A stretch of 64,000 nt of DNA from Hofstenia miamia (GCA_004352715.1 SCFE01000062.1:93535-157534); one strand, 5' to 3'; shown: positions 51,401 through 57,578, counted from the first letter of the stretch. Numbers and translations are program-made. Notes: generated by a model not told the origin, from the sequence alone.

Positions 51401-54400
51401 ATGGACTTTTCAAAGATTTTCAGGTTACGATAAGGGCAGATCAATCAGCAACACAAGATGGTCCAGTCGTATTGACAGTTGCTTGTCCATCAAGAAGAAC
51501 CTTCAGGCTATAATACGTACACTAGAGGAAATAACATGCGATTCATCGTTTGATCGGGATACTGCGGGCGACTCTCTGGCGCTATTCAAGACTTATATTA
51601 AAAAAACTCTATCAGTCCCTTCCAAGGCATGTGAATGCGGTACTATGACTAAATACTGACATCTGCCTTTAATGTTGAAGGTTATATTTATAACTGGTAT
51701 TAAAGATTTTGCAGGACTCAGTGTTTGTTTTGAATAAAATATTTAGCTTTGTCCATACTTTTTTGCCAACCGATTTTGAGACACTGCACTTATATACAAC
51801 TTCCATGACGTCAGTACAACACCCCTCCCCCCCGGCAATACCACGAAATCACAGGAACAAAGGAAACACCAATCAGAGAAAAGTGAGATCTCTTCGAAAA
51901 AGCATTTATCTCCTTAGAGGTATGAGCAGGTGCCCCATCTTCCTGAAAAAATTGGCTTTCACCAATCAATGGTAGAAGGTAGTTGCGCAAAAACAAAACA
52001 CTGCCTCGAATTGAGAGTTCCGTCCACTTTTACCAACTTTCGGAAACCGTTTGAAAAGATTACTCCCCACACCATGATGGATTTCCCCCATGCTTCACGG
52101 TACCTTTTGTATATTTGGGGAGGAAGCGGTTCTTCTCCTCGGAGGGTCGACGCACAAGGATATTGCGTTTGCAATGTATTTCAATTTTGTTTCCATCGGA
52201 AAAAGCTATTGCATTCCAATGGTCTTGCAAATTCGAATGCATCTTCTTGCAGAATTTGAGGCGACGCATCCTTTGCCTGTTGGTTACAAGTGTTTTCTTA
52301 GCTGCCACCCGTGCACGCAATCCATATTTGCATAAGTAATAGCGGATTGTTCTTGTTGCCATGCTATTGCTTGAGCCCATTTCCACCTTTAGTTGGGCAC
52401 TTGTCAAACGAGGGTTCGCTTTTGAGAGCCGTAAGACGGCCCTGACTGACGTTGAGGTGGCTTTTTTGGGCGATTTGGCTTGAGTTTTACTTGGCGACTG
52501 ACACGGCGGCACTTATCTTAGTGTAAGAGAGGCCCTCCAGGTGCTTCCGGACAATCAACTTTCTTATTGCCTCTCGGGTGTATGGCGGCATAATTGTTAA
52601 CAGTGATAATTGTAAAAAACGCTATCAGTCAAATGATAATAAATCAGGGTAAATTTCTTCTCGTGAATGTGCAGATTAATGAATAACATTTACTGTCTCT
52701 GTACTTTTTGCCAAGCTAATATTTCATGTACATAATTGATCATTTAGTAATGAGTGAAACAAGAATGAACTGCAAGGTATTGCGCGGACCACTTCATTTG
52801 ATTACTCGGTTAACTAATTCACCACATCAAAAGGAATACATGTAACAGTGGCGCCACAATGTCTGATACATCGTTACCGATCGCCTGTCTCCTTACTTCT
52901 TGCCACCACTGTGCTATGGCAAAACTTATAGAAGTAAAAATTTNGATTCCTCCTTGGGCGGAGACGCATCTCTGGTGAAAATTTGAGGTCAATCCATCTA
53001 TTACTTCTTCCCTAAAGTTGCTAACAGACAAACAAACCAACGCTACCAAAAACATAACCTCCTAATAATAAATATAATATACAAAAAAATTAACCGCTTG
53101 GACAGTTCTGGGTTAAGAAAATCAACAAAATGTTTTTCAGGAGCTCCATAAACAATATTATTTTACGCCACTTATAATTAATTTCACTCGAGTATATTAT
53201 TTGGTGTTCAAGAAATTTGCGACACAAAATTGGTTGTTTTGTAGTTAGATAATTAATGCTCTTTTGCATTTTTCCCTGAACATGTTGCGTTTATTCATCT
53301 TAATACCAAACTTTTATAATAACTTAGGCTCTGAAGAATTTAAATTTTTCTGTGGGGCTCGCCTCATTCAGAGATAGTGACCTTACACAGTCTTTATCGC
53401 ATACAAAGGGACCTTCATGTAATAAACTTAAAATCAATATATAACGGATTACTTGAATTCTGTACAATTTAAATGCCATCAAACTTTTAAGAACAATTTC
53501 AAAACCGCTTAATCAAAGAATGTAGTAATCCTTTACTTAAAAGTTTATTATATGAAACCACACAAATTTTATTATATGTTTGTATCTATAAAAAATTAAA
53601 AAATGTACATTTCTAAGACTACTAGGTTGAAAAAATATTAATCTGTTTTTACGCAATTACCTGTATGGCATATTATTTTGCTCTATAATTTTTATAAACG
53701 TTAATTGAATTTATGCTTTTAAATTGAGGTGAGCGTAATGCTACACGAGCACCTATTGGCTACGCTATTTTAACAATGCCAAAGTAAAATCTTTTCTTTC
53801 AAATTCAAATTTTATATAAAAATCAAAATGACGTCGCAATTCATTGAATAATGTCTTAATTTCTTGGATGTTAAATTGTTGTCATTATAATAAATGTTTG
53901 TCCATGATGACGCTTACAGGTACCTCTAGCTTCTAATACCAAGTTTTACGGACCCACTGGACGCTGATGCCAAGCTAATCAATTTAGCCACGATAAAATT
54001 TGCGTTAATTGTGTTTAAACATGCACGAGTTTAAATCTAAAATATTTTTTAATCATTGATAATTAAAAATATCGAATAACTTAAGAAATTTGTGAACTCA
54101 AGAGATATTTCAAAAAAAATTTAAAATATGAAGGTTTTAGATAAATTATAATTCAATATAATATAGGGTAGATTTATTACAATTACTATTGCGAAAATCA
54201 CTGTCAATTTGCTTCTGTAGTTAATAAATAATTTTAATCATATGTGTTGGCAGTGTTTACACAGTTGCAGGAGAAACCAAGCTATGTGAAATAATCCAAA
54301 TTATTTGATGAGCCATGTTTTAATGTGCCTTTACTTGAGAGCTTGAATATCTCATGTTTCGGGTGTTTACAGCAACATATGTCTTGATATAAATGAAGAC

Positions 54401-55387
54401 ATGTATGCATGTTTAAACATGGAATAAGAGTAACGCATATATATTCTCCTTAACAGATTGCAACGAATGACAACTTAATGGAATTTATCTAATGGGTTTG
54501 GTGTCGTGAGGTTTCCCTCTGCCATTTCCAATCATTCTTGCAAAATTGCAGTTATTGTAAAACGTAACATCGACTGCTTGTGTAAGTATTGTCATTTCCA
54601 CCGTCGTTTGCAGATATAAGGTAACAGACATTCTTATCAATTATCAGGCGCGCAGCCAGGATTTCATTTCGGTATGGGCATAAAATAGATTTTTTTAATT
54701 TTGAACGTTGATAAAATTAAGTTTTTGATACCTATGCTTTTTTTATTTAACTGTTAAAAATCTATTGTTAAATTGAACAAGAATAACGCATACAAAAGAT
54801 ATAATTTTCAAAACTTGACAAGTCAACATTCATAGTTTAAACGTTGTTCACTGTAATAAAAAATTGGGTGAATTGTCGTGGGATGAATTTGTTGGTGTGC
54901 AAACAAATTAATTTTATCCCTTTCAGCGGAAGAAACAGTGTGATATCAATGTCAACTCCAGCATTAAAGCATTTTTAACTTTTGTTCAGAATTTTTTTGT
55001 CCTTCAATTTCGGGGGTGGCACGTGCCCAGTGTGCCCCCCATTGGCTGCGCCACTGTCAATTATAAATATTTTGTGAAATAGATGGCGAATCATGTGTAA
55101 ATCTATTAACATTTTCCATTTTTAAGTACCCATTTCGCTAATTTTAATTTGTTGGGTTGTTTAGATGCGGATCTGAGGTTCCTATTGATTTGAATCAATC
55201 ACTCACTGCTGGGAAATTCATAGATGAGGGGAAATTCGGTAAAGTTTATGTTTTGAAGTCATCAGATGGTGGTTTAATGGCCGGCAAAGTGCAGAAACCC
55301 TCTTTCGTGTGGGAGTTTTATATTCTTATGCAGCTACACAAACGTTTGAATGATAAAGATTCATTCAATGTCCTTTCATCTATTCAG
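9327..55387 (+). CDS. BUB1: BUB1/BUBR1-family (MadBub) spindle-checkpoint protein, 12 exons threaded, 3' end missing
   Basis: Whole-gene entry; exons are listed separately. The threaded product is about 1,119 residues up to the kinase N-lobe. Domain order: Mad3/BUB1 TPR module 1 (residues about 30-155), a BUBR1-like [10 protein letters not shown] segment (about 170), canonical TPR module 2 (about 205-330), a BUBR1-like segment [18 protein letters not shown], a KEN2-like site ([10 protein letters not shown]) with an ABBA-like KVFADED, a long disordered part with a coiled coil, the BUB1 pre-kinase extension ([18 protein letters not shown]), then the kinase N-lobe. All junctions keep phase except exon 5/6. 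In the family, these proteins act at kinetochores with BUB3 and CDC20 to delay anaphase. The gene combines BUB1 and BUBR1 traits, so the symbol marks the family rather than settled orthology. Confidence 0.85.
9656..9847 (+). CDS. BUB1: BUB1-family exon 2: second half of TPR module 1
   Basis: Encodes 64 residues, phase 0 at both ends, after a 41-bp intron (GT at 9615, TTTTTTTAG at the 3' end). YYIQYAQFY and [13 protein letters not shown] correspond to LYIAWARHF and [13 protein letters not shown] of exon 5. Donor CAG|GTATTA. There is no polyadenylation context or stop that would end a short gene here other than intronic read-through. Confidence 0.82.
10102..10648. mobile_element. TTAA-flanked non-autonomous piggyBac-like element, 547 bp
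   Basis: Perfect 14-bp inverted termini CCCTATTTTACCTG / CAGGTAAAATAGGG, flanked on both sides by TTAA (10098-10101 and 10649-10652). Just inside the left end is an imperfect palindrome, GAGGTCGATTTGACCTC. No transposase frame is present. Confidence 0.8.
10653..11479. other. Intronic stretch, nothing recognised
   Basis: AT-rich DNA inside intron 2 between a TTAA element and a mariner remnant. Short open frames only, without domain signatures. Confidence 0.4.
11480..11870 (-). pseudogene. Mariner transposase remnant
   Basis: Minus-strand frames show [26 protein letters not shown], the catalytic-block relic [11 protein letters not shown], and the C-terminal pattern [18 protein letters not shown] followed by TSYEDAL. 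These are hallmarks of mariner transposases. Frames shift and stop codons interrupt it; the N-terminal half is missing. Confidence 0.7.
12165..12325. repeat. Diverged copy of the TACACGAACAACTT MITE
   Basis: Ends match the MITE at 18145-18399: CCCATACTACACGAACAAC on the left and the inverse on the right (GTTGTTCGTGTAGCAT). The terminal TTAA sites are eroded. Confidence 0.6.
12330..13290. repeat. TTGGCCAATATTGG-rich blocks around an assembly gap
   Basis: A GC-rich patch with repeated GCCGCC words (12335-12415) is followed by blocks built from TGTTGGGCC, CATTTGGCCA and CCAATATTGG at 12435-12500; inverse blocks occur at 13218-13268. An N gap (12821-12987) followed by a run of about 18 C lies between. 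It is probably one repeat element with an unresolved middle. Confidence 0.4.
12821..12987. other. Assembly gap (N)
   Basis: 167 N, bordered on the right by a C homopolymer. Frames reported across it are meaningless. Confidence 0.99.
13494..15510 (-). pseudogene. Decayed SF1 (Pif1/RecD-like) helicase gene
   Basis: On the minus strand, consecutive broken frames read from 15510 to 13494. A Walker A motif, GPPGSGKTH, lies near 14562-14590. After a frameshift comes a [15 protein letters not shown]-like segment, the usual motif Ia surroundings of Pif1/RecD-type helicases. Upstream pieces ([31 protein letters not shown]) resemble an N-terminal region I associate with helicases of large mobile elements or large DNA viruses, but I cannot name the source. 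Several frameshifts and stops show it is not functional. Helitron, Polinton-like or viral origin are all possible. It sits in intron 2 of the checkpoint gene, on the opposite strand. Confidence 0.55.
15511..17869. other. Intronic stretch, nothing recognised except a TTA microsatellite
   Basis: AT-rich DNA without recognisable coding or terminal repeats. A (TTA)n tract lies at about 16440-16464. Confidence 0.45.
17874..18140 (+). repeat. Left part of a split TTAA MITE
   Basis: Begins right after TTAA (17870-17873) with GGGGGTGCCACACGATTAG followed by TCTTTTGACTATAGTC. The inverse terminus is found at 27945-27984 before another TTAA. The last 80 bp (from 18060, CAGCTCTC.. to ..TTTGCG) recur in direct orientation at 27649-27727. 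Confidence 0.6.
18145..18399. mobile_element. TTAA-flanked MITE, 255 bp
   Basis: Termini GCCCATACTACACGAACAAC and GTTGTTCGTGTAGCATGGGC are inverted with one mismatch, and TTAA flanks both ends (18141-18144, 18400-18403). Internal copies of the same CACGAACAACTT word make a multi-hairpin. Its insertion interrupts the MITE at 17874. An open frame within it is not a gene. Confidence 0.8.
18444..21091 (+). mobile_element. Complete autonomous piggyBac-like transposon, 2,648 bp
   Basis: Perfect 13-bp terminal repeats CCCTCAAACGACC / GGTCGTTTGAGGG, flanked by TTAA at 18440-18443 and 21092-21095. A 19-bp internal repeat, ACCTGCTTACATTTGTAAG, abuts the left terminus directly but is 26 bp from the right terminus, the left/right asymmetry known from piggyBac. 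An extra copy of the TGCTTACATTTGTAAGCA core lies near 18638. It carries one intact transposase gene. Confidence 0.95.
18967..20706 (+). CDS. piggyBac-family transposase, apparently intact
   Basis: 579 residues without interruption, the usual length for the family. An acidic, serine-rich N-terminus (residues about 20-85) precedes the DDE domain. The catalytic aspartates are visible: D254 ([13 protein letters not shown]), D333 ([11 protein letters not shown]) and D436 (KGGVDVLD, with D439 next). The C-terminus is a cysteine-rich zinc-binding domain, [15 protein letters not shown] followed by CSNH and CYNC, used by piggyBac transposases to bind the terminal repeats. The gene lies centrally between intact ends, so the copy could be recent and active. 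It excises and inserts DNA precisely at TTAA (family knowledge). It is in the same orientation as the host intron. Confidence 0.95.
   Translation: MPVRRMTIRQAVDYFNALESEATSSDEEMEETPPPPLDAGGDHAVSNGESSDSDGEVFVNEQNDSNSSDESSSDESVDGVTSDSGDYYTSPSELRWNFSRPQPRRLMRNLLNFREGVTFTPRTEDESFLLLLDEDILRIIQLYTNRRMRSVGKTVFSFAEIKAGIAILIRAGADKDNLSDLSTLFNPSDSRPFYRCAMSKNRFRLFLRYLTFDNKGDRRQRQATDKMAAIREIWDLFQLNLRNFYVPSEQITVDEQLYGYRGYSPGRCYMSSKPAKYGIKFFWLCDAKNGYALAGTIYSGRSVDGRRETGLAEKTVLSLTSFYNKSGRNVFVDRYFTSHSLCLSLLQNDLTMTGTVMASRRDVPKEMKTVKNRSVFSTKEVWDSENRIMLLSYVPKKGKNVLLMSSAHYSAGVQTSREDKKPAAIHDYNQGKGGVDVLDSCIEDFTTKRKTNRYPMVIFFNVLDVSVYNAFLLCKESNSLVNTKCRRQFMKNLAEALAKENMRNRMGNPRVLCQTKESFTRFGLSKETTPQTNIPNAVDKKPKQCSMCRRTTRNSCDNCKKRICSNHKVVSIRCYNCSS
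21096..21827. other. Intronic stretch, nothing recognised
   Basis: AT-rich DNA between the piggyBac element and a hAT-like end; no gene or repeat recognised. Confidence 0.4.
21828..21945 (+). repeat. Solitary hAT-like terminus
   Basis: CAGAGATGGACACGGGCCG, followed by GGCCCG/CGGGCC-rich sequence, resembles the left end of hAT elements with CAGAGATGG termini. I found no matching right end nearby. Confidence 0.4.
22010..23400 (-). mobile_element. Decayed LINE reverse transcriptase (Jockey/CR1-like group)
   Basis: Minus-strand landmarks in order: [89 protein letters not shown], then, after the position where the YADD box should be, [12 protein letters not shown] and [11 protein letters not shown]. 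The YADD box is lost or shifted and frames break several times. It is a different family from the copies at 1.2-3.6 kb. Confidence 0.75.
23401..25074. other. Intronic stretch, nothing recognised
   Basis: AT-rich, no long open frame, no clear terminal repeats. Confidence 0.4.
25077..25497. mobile_element. Tc1/mariner-type MITE with reiterated termini, 421 bp
   Basis: Ends CTGTAAAACCTGTAATTG and CAATTACAGGTTTTACGG, flanked by TA. The subterminal units GGTGGCCTTCAATTACAGG and GGCCTTCTATTTTTCAACC are repeated several times on each side. Confidence 0.7.
25500..26479. other. Intronic stretch, nothing recognised
   Basis: AT-rich, no gene or repeat recognised. Confidence 0.4.
26480..26704. repeat. 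Possible TTAA-type MITE remnant
   Basis: Two AAGGGGTGATAYAC words and an inverse-like end GTTTGACCTCC before TTAA (26705-26708) resemble the family at 17874/27984. The left boundary is unclear. Confidence 0.35.
26743..27632. mobile_element. Non-autonomous hAT element, 890 bp, with nested MITE
   Basis: Termini CAGGGATC and GGATCCCTG, flanked by a perfect 8-bp duplication ATCATAGC (26735-26742, 27633-27640). Both subterminal regions are packed with GATTAATCG repeats. The interior keeps a minus-strand relic of the hAT dimerisation domain ([16 protein letters not shown], about 27040-27090). A TAA-flanked MITE is inserted at 27163. Confidence 0.9.
27163..27387. mobile_element. Hairpin MITE with TAA target duplication, 225 bp
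   Basis: Almost the whole element is one imperfect palindrome, from GGCCACGGTTAGACTAGTGA to its inverse. TAA flanks both sides (27160-27162, 27388-27390), as for PIF/Harbinger MITEs. Inserted inside the hAT element. Confidence 0.8.
27649..27984. repeat. Right part of the split TTAA MITE
   Basis: Begins with an 80-bp direct copy of 18060-18140 and ends with GACTAATCG..GGCACCTCC before TTAA (27985-27988). It is the partner of 17874-18140. Confidence 0.6.
27989..28849. other. 3' end of intron 2, nothing recognised
   Basis: AT-rich; ends in the polypyrimidine tract and AG before exon 3. Confidence 0.5.
28850..28966 (+). CDS. BUB1: BUB1-family exon 3: BUBR1-like segment with degenerate KEN1 box
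   Basis: 39 codons, phase 0 both ends (acceptor TTTTAG, weak donor GAG|GTTGTT). Encodes [16 protein letters not shown] and ends [13 protein letters not shown]1/Mad3 proteins carry KENIQPL..GR at this place, just before the TPR domain, as the APC/C-CDC20 pseudosubstrate; here the lysine is valine (VEN). The flanking residues are kept, so the relationship is clear although the KEN box itself is lost. Confidence 0.85.
28967..30194. other. Intron 3, first part, nothing recognised
   Basis: A somewhat more GC-rich patch at 29100-29760 stands out, but no frame longer than about 65 codons and no known domain. Confidence 0.4.
30195..30404. repeat. TA microsatellite with assembly gap
   Basis: (TA)n on both sides of an N gap at 30207-30358. 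Confidence 0.95.
30735..31200 (-). pseudogene. Tc1/IS630-like transposase remnant
   Basis: The minus strand shows [16 protein letters not shown], then after a shift [17 protein letters not shown], resembling the last two catalytic blocks of IS630/Tc1-type transposases. The remaining frame to 30735 is open for about 68 codons. Degenerate. It may be the same family as the N-terminal fragment at 8621. Confidence 0.45.
31201..31720 (-). pseudogene. hAT/CGGBP1-like transposase N-terminal remnant
   Basis: Minus-strand frame with [19 protein letters not shown], then [20 protein letters not shown] and [14 protein letters not shown]. This resembles the pattern after the BED-like finger in hAT proteins of the CGGBP1 type (A..ANIPL.K). 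Its relation to the adjacent Tc1-like piece is unclear. Other frames on the + strand here are mirrors. Confidence 0.45.
31721..33641. other. Intron 3, last part, nothing recognised
   Basis: AT-rich without recognisable domains; ends in a T-rich acceptor before exon 4. Confidence 0.4.
33642..33848 (+). CDS. BUB1: BUB1-family exon 4: first half of canonical TPR module 2
   Basis: 69 codons, phase 0 both ends. [17 protein letters not shown] matches the W.RYI.W hallmark of Mad3/BUB1 homology region I, followed by ILKKFVNLI and [15 protein letters not shown]. This is the copy most like BUB1/BUBR1 of other animals. In the family the domain binds KNL1 motifs and supports CDC20 inhibition. Confidence 0.93.
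33967..34151 (+). CDS. BUB1: BUB1-family exon 5: second half of TPR module 2
   Basis: Begins [37 protein letters not shown] is the highly conserved helix pair of the domain. The donor reads CACAA|GTATCCTAT, phase 2, and resembles a U12-type donor. Exon 6 starts in phase 0, so either a short exon (length 1 modulo 3) is missing between them or there is a base error. Confidence 0.9.
34152..38421. other. Intron 5 (or two introns), nothing coding recognised
   Basis: 4.3 kb of AT-rich DNA. A diverged direct duplication covers about 37290-37600 and 37915-38220 (shared GGTAGAAATA.. ATTTCTATTTA words). A GC-richer patch lies at 35120-35220. A small exon may be hidden here, given the phase mismatch. 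Confidence 0.45.
38422..38802 (+). CDS. BUB1: BUB1-family exon 6: BUBR1-like post-TPR region
   Basis: 127 codons, acceptor TTTTAAG, donor TGT|GTAAGA, phase 0 both ends. [14 protein letters not shown] followed by [20 protein letters not shown] matches the BUBR1 region after the TPR (Q..F..R, then R..L..L......AP..R). The remainder is Ser/Thr/Asn-rich and probably disordered. Confidence 0.82.
38803..39329. other. Intron 6, first part, nothing recognised
   Basis: AT-rich, no repeat or gene recognised before the hairpin MITE. Confidence 0.4.
39330..39558. mobile_element. Near-perfect hairpin MITE, Tc1/mariner type, 229 bp
   Basis: Starts CAGGGTGGCCCATAAGTTTG and ends with the inverse, with TA on both sides. 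Arms of about 100 bp are nearly identical, so it is one long hairpin with a short loop. Confidence 0.85.
39972..41212 (+). CDS. BUB1: BUB1-family exon 7: degenerate KEN2/ABBA region, coiled coil and repeats
   Basis: The largest exon, 413 codons plus 2 bases. Acceptor ATTTAG at 39971, donor AGAG|GTAAAT, phase 2. It begins [12 protein letters not shown], in the place of the BUBR1 KEN2 box (KEN.L.P..W) but with EEN, followed by KIKVFADED, which resembles an ABBA/A-motif. Residues about 85-175 of the exon ([20 protein letters not shown] and similar) are heptad-like and probably coiled coil. Two 45-residue repeats follow at 40743-40877 and 40941-41075. Confidence 0.88.
40743..41075 (+). repeat. 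Two 45-residue coding repeats within exon 7
   Basis: Repeat 1 begins [10 protein letters not shown] and repeat 2 begins [10 protein letters not shown]; both contain [16 protein letters not shown] and end DR.PLSS. By hand count 29 of 45 residues are identical, with a period of 66 codons. Confidence 0.9.
41346..41463 (+). CDS. BUB1: BUB1-family exon 8
   Basis: Takes up the phase 2 of exon 7 and ends in phase 0 at ATT|GTAAGT. Encodes [19 protein letters not shown] and then [27 protein letters not shown] is loosely like the BUB3-binding GLEBS motif (SFEELRA), but the match is weak. Confidence 0.78.
41464..42937. other. Intron 8, nothing recognised
   Basis: AT-rich; no repeat termini or domains seen. 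Confidence 0.4.
42938..43096 (+). CDS. BUB1: BUB1-family exon 9
   Basis: 53 codons, phase 0 both ends (ATTCTAG acceptor, CCT|GTATGC donor). Encodes a basic, Ser/Thr/Gln-rich linker ([35 protein letters not shown]). No domain; included because phase and splice signals fit and the composition continues exons 7-8. Confidence 0.72.
43258..43351 (+). CDS. BUB1: BUB1-family exon 10
   Basis: Phase 0 in, phase 1 out (CTT T|GTAAGT). Encodes [20 protein letters not shown] followed by [11 protein letters not shown]. It joins in phase to exon 11 (T + CG). No domain match, so it is the least certain exon. Confidence 0.66.
43352..43979. other. Intron 10, first part, nothing recognised
   Basis: AT-rich; no repeat or gene recognised. 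Confidence 0.4.
43980..45430 (-). pseudogene. Decayed hAT transposase
   Basis: Minus-strand frames from 45427 down to 44025 contain [77 protein letters not shown], and the dimerisation-domain end [18 protein letters not shown]. The set resembles hAT transposases of the CGGBP1-like type. At least four frame breaks make it non-functional. No target duplication was found. Confidence 0.75.
45431..46998. other. Intron 10, middle part, nothing recognised
   Basis: AT-rich; no repeat or gene recognised. Confidence 0.4.
46999..47211. mobile_element. Tc1/mariner-type MITE, 213 bp
   Basis: Ends CAGGGTGGCCATAAAGTC and GACTTTATGGCCACCCTG, TA on both sides. It shares CAGGGTGGCC with the hairpin at 39330. 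A short frame overlapping the right end is not a gene. Confidence 0.8.
47214..48333. other. Intron 10, last part, nothing recognised
   Basis: AT-rich. An exon-like stretch at about 47728 was tested and rejected (wrong phase). Confidence 0.4.
48334..48484 (+). CDS. BUB1: BUB1-family exon 11: pre-kinase extension
   Basis: Phase 1 in, phase 2 out (ATG AA|GTAAGG). [16 protein letters not shown], then [18 protein letters not shown], matches the N-terminal extension of the BUB1 kinase domain (NP[FW]DD..I..LLS....SYP......LP). Confidence 0.82.
48485..50600. other. Intron 11, first part, nothing recognised
   Basis: Very AT-rich; no domain or repeat termini. Confidence 0.4.
50621..51605. pseudogene. 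hAT transposase remnant with an internal inversion
   Basis: Minus strand 51349-50621 is an open C-terminal half: [18 protein letters not shown], the hAT dimerisation signature [20 protein letters not shown], then [17 protein letters not shown] (ZMYM-like hAT type). The part that should precede it ([39 protein letters not shown]) is on the + strand at about 51450-51605. A local inversion with one breakpoint near 51350-51450 explains this. More N-terminal parts are missing. Confidence 0.75.
51800..52591 (-). pseudogene. Tc1-like transposase, frameshifted and 3'-truncated
   Basis: Minus strand from ATG at 52591: [20 protein letters not shown], an HTH part ([20 protein letters not shown]), [19 protein letters not shown] (first catalytic Asp), [10 protein letters not shown], then [18 protein letters not shown] (second Asp). 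The last DLNPIEN block is absent, and at least three frameshifts occur. It lies beside the inverted hAT remnant. Confidence 0.85.
52592..54636. other. Intron 11, later part, nothing recognised
   Basis: AT-rich; one isolated N at 52944. No gene or clear repeat termini. Confidence 0.4.
54645..55056. mobile_element. hAT MITE, 412 bp, with perfect 8-bp duplication
   Basis: Begins CAGGCGCGCAGCC and ends GGCTGCGCCACTG (inverted with small differences), flanked by TCAATTAT at 54637-54644 and 55057-55064. No transposase inside. It ends about 100 bp before exon 12. Confidence 0.9.
55165..55387 (+). CDS. BUB1: BUB1-family exon 12: kinase N-lobe
   Basis: Phase 2 in (AA + A = Lys), phase 0 out (CAG|GTGCTC). 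[15 protein letters not shown] is the glycine-rich loop (first Gly replaced by Asp), [18 protein letters not shown] holds the ATP-anchoring Lys and helix-C Glu in the BUB1-specific KVQKP..WEFYI..QL context. This matches catalytically competent BUB1 rather than vertebrate-type BUBR1 pseudokinase. The HRD and DFG regions are not in the visible sequence. Confidence 0.94.
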
Positions 55388-55769
55388 GTGCTCTTACATC
55401 ATATATTGTTTAAAAATTTAAATTTTTCGAGCAAAATCATTTAGAAATTGTGTTTTTCAAATTTTCTCTGCACTACATTACAATTACTCGTTTTAACATG
55501 TCAAATTCGACAAATGAGATTGTTTGCCTAAGTACTAATCCATTTTTGTTCGCAATAATAAATTTATTGAGATTTTCACTTTTCATCTTGCCAGTTAATA
55601 TAATTTGAGTAATCATCAAACAAACTTCACAATTATGGTTGGTTTACAAGTTCCTTTAATGGTCTATTAGAGGATCCAAATAATAGGAATATTGATGAAG
55701 ACAAAGGATAGAATAAGTTAAGAATAAAGTATACATGTATGTACATATACAGTGAAAAACGCGTTGAAC

Positions 55770-56103
55770 ACAGCGACTCCTTAGGTTTTCTCATTCATTA
55801 ATCGTACTATGTAATTGAACATTTATGTCCAAACTTAATGATGGATAAGGTCTTAAATCATAAAACCTCTATATAAAATATGTCGGATTTATGTGGAACA
55901 TTTAAACTGGCANTTCAGTTATTTCCTCTTTGATCATTATCAGCATTATTGTATTTCCTNACAGCGACTCCTTAGGTTTTCTCATTCATTAATCGTACTA
56001 TGTAATTGAACATTTATGTCCAAACTTAATGATGGATAAGGTCTTAAATCATAAAACCTCTATATAAAATATGTCGGATTTATGTGGAACATTTAAACTG
56101 GCA
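55770..56103. repeat. Exact 143-bp duplication bounded by single Ns
   Basis: 55770-55912 and 55961-56103 read identically; single N characters stand at 55913 and 55960, at the inner edges. This looks like a gap-closing artefact, not a biological repeat. Confidence 0.85.
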
Positions 56104-56263
56104 GATAATAGTTTAATCAGAAAAATTGGATTATTCTCAGTCAGAGACTTCCCAGTGTACATAATCCCTAGCAAACTGAAAATTGTTTCTTTAAGCTAAA
56201 TTGCTGGATTAAGATAAAACGCGGTCATGTGGAAATTTTTAGTTTGTACAACGTGGGAGAAAA

Positions 56264-56264
<1 letters not shown>

Positions 56265-56308
<44 letters not shown>

Positions 56309-56310
56309 AC
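56265..56310. repeat. TA microsatellite
   Basis: (TA)n tract of about 40 bp; a second TA run borders the gap at 56565-56578. Confidence 0.95.
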
Positions 56311-56578
56311 GGGTGTATTTCCGATTTTCCACAGTATCCAGCGCCGTTTTTGATGGAAAGCCAGAATAATTCATTTTATCCAAAAAAAAATATACACTGC
56401 GCATTTGGAATAGGGGTCTAATTTCTCATGTATGACTTTCAGGTTTTTTCAAGAAAATTTTTGGACACGTATCCAGCGGCCTCCGCCATAGATCTAGCGC
56501 TCGTATAGATTTTTTTGTGTCCAACGCCTTGTAGATATTTTAAAATTTTGTATCCAATACAGTATATATATATATATA

Positions 56579-57578
56579 NNNNNNNNNNNNNNNNNNNNNN
56601 NNNNNNNNNNNNNNNNNNNNNNNNNNNNNNNNNNNNNNNNNNNNNNNNNNNNNNNNNNNNNNNNNNNNNNNNNNNNNNNNNNNNNNNNNNNNNNNNNNNN
56701 NNNNNNNNNNNNNNNNNNNNNNNNNNNNNNNNNNNNNNNNNNNNNNNNNNNNNNNNNNNNNNNNNNNNNNNNNNNNNNNNNNNNNNNNNNNNNNNNNNNN
56801 NNNNNNNNNNNNNNNNNNNNNNNNNNNNNNNNNNNNNNNNNNNNNNNNNNNNNNNNNNNNNNNNNNNNNNNNNNNNNNNNNNNNNNNNNNNNNNNNNNNN
56901 NNNNNNNNNNNNNNNNNNNNNNNNNNNNNNNNNNNNNNNNNNNNNNNNNNNNNNNNNNNNNNNNNNNNNNNNNNNNNNNNNNNNNNNNNNNNNNNNNNNN
57001 NNNNNNNNNNNNNNNNNNNNNNNNNNNNNNNNNNNNNNNNNNNNNNNNNNNNNNNNNNNNNNNNNNNNNNNNNNNNNNNNNNNNNNNNNNNNNNNNNNNN
57101 NNNNNNNNNNNNNNNNNNNNNNNNNNNNNNNNNNNNNNNNNNNNNNNNNNNNNNNNNNNNNNNNNNNNNNNNNNNNNNNNNNNNNNNNNNNNNNNNNNNN
57201 NNNNNNNNNNNNNNNNNNNNNNNNNNNNNNNNNNNNNNNNNNNNNNNNNNNNNNNNNNNNNNNNNNNNNNNNNNNNNNNNNNNNNNNNNNNNNNNNNNNN
57301 NNNNNNNNNNNNNNNNNNNNNNNNNNNNNNNNNNNNNNNNNNNNNNNNNNNNNNNNNNNNNNNNNNNNNNNNNNNNNNNNNNNNNNNNNNNNNNNNNNNN
57401 NNNNNNNNNNNNNNNNNNNNNNNNNNNNNNNNNNNNNNNNNNNNNNNNNNNNNNNNNNNNNNNNNNNNNNNNNNNNNNNNNNNNNNNNNNNNNNNNNNNN
57501 NNNNNNNNNNNNNNNNNNNNNNNNNNNNNNNNNNNNNNNNNNNNNNNNNNNNNNNNNNNNNNNNNNNNNNNNNNNNNN
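56579..57578. other. Assembly gap of 1,000 N
   Basis: Exactly 1,000 N, a conventional placeholder size. Long frames reported across it are artefacts, apart from the LINE frame that emerges on its right. Confidence 0.99.

Noticed and set aside
52060-52339. Overlapping + strand frames of 74-109 codons
   Set aside because: Antisense shadows of the Tc1-like transposase remnant.
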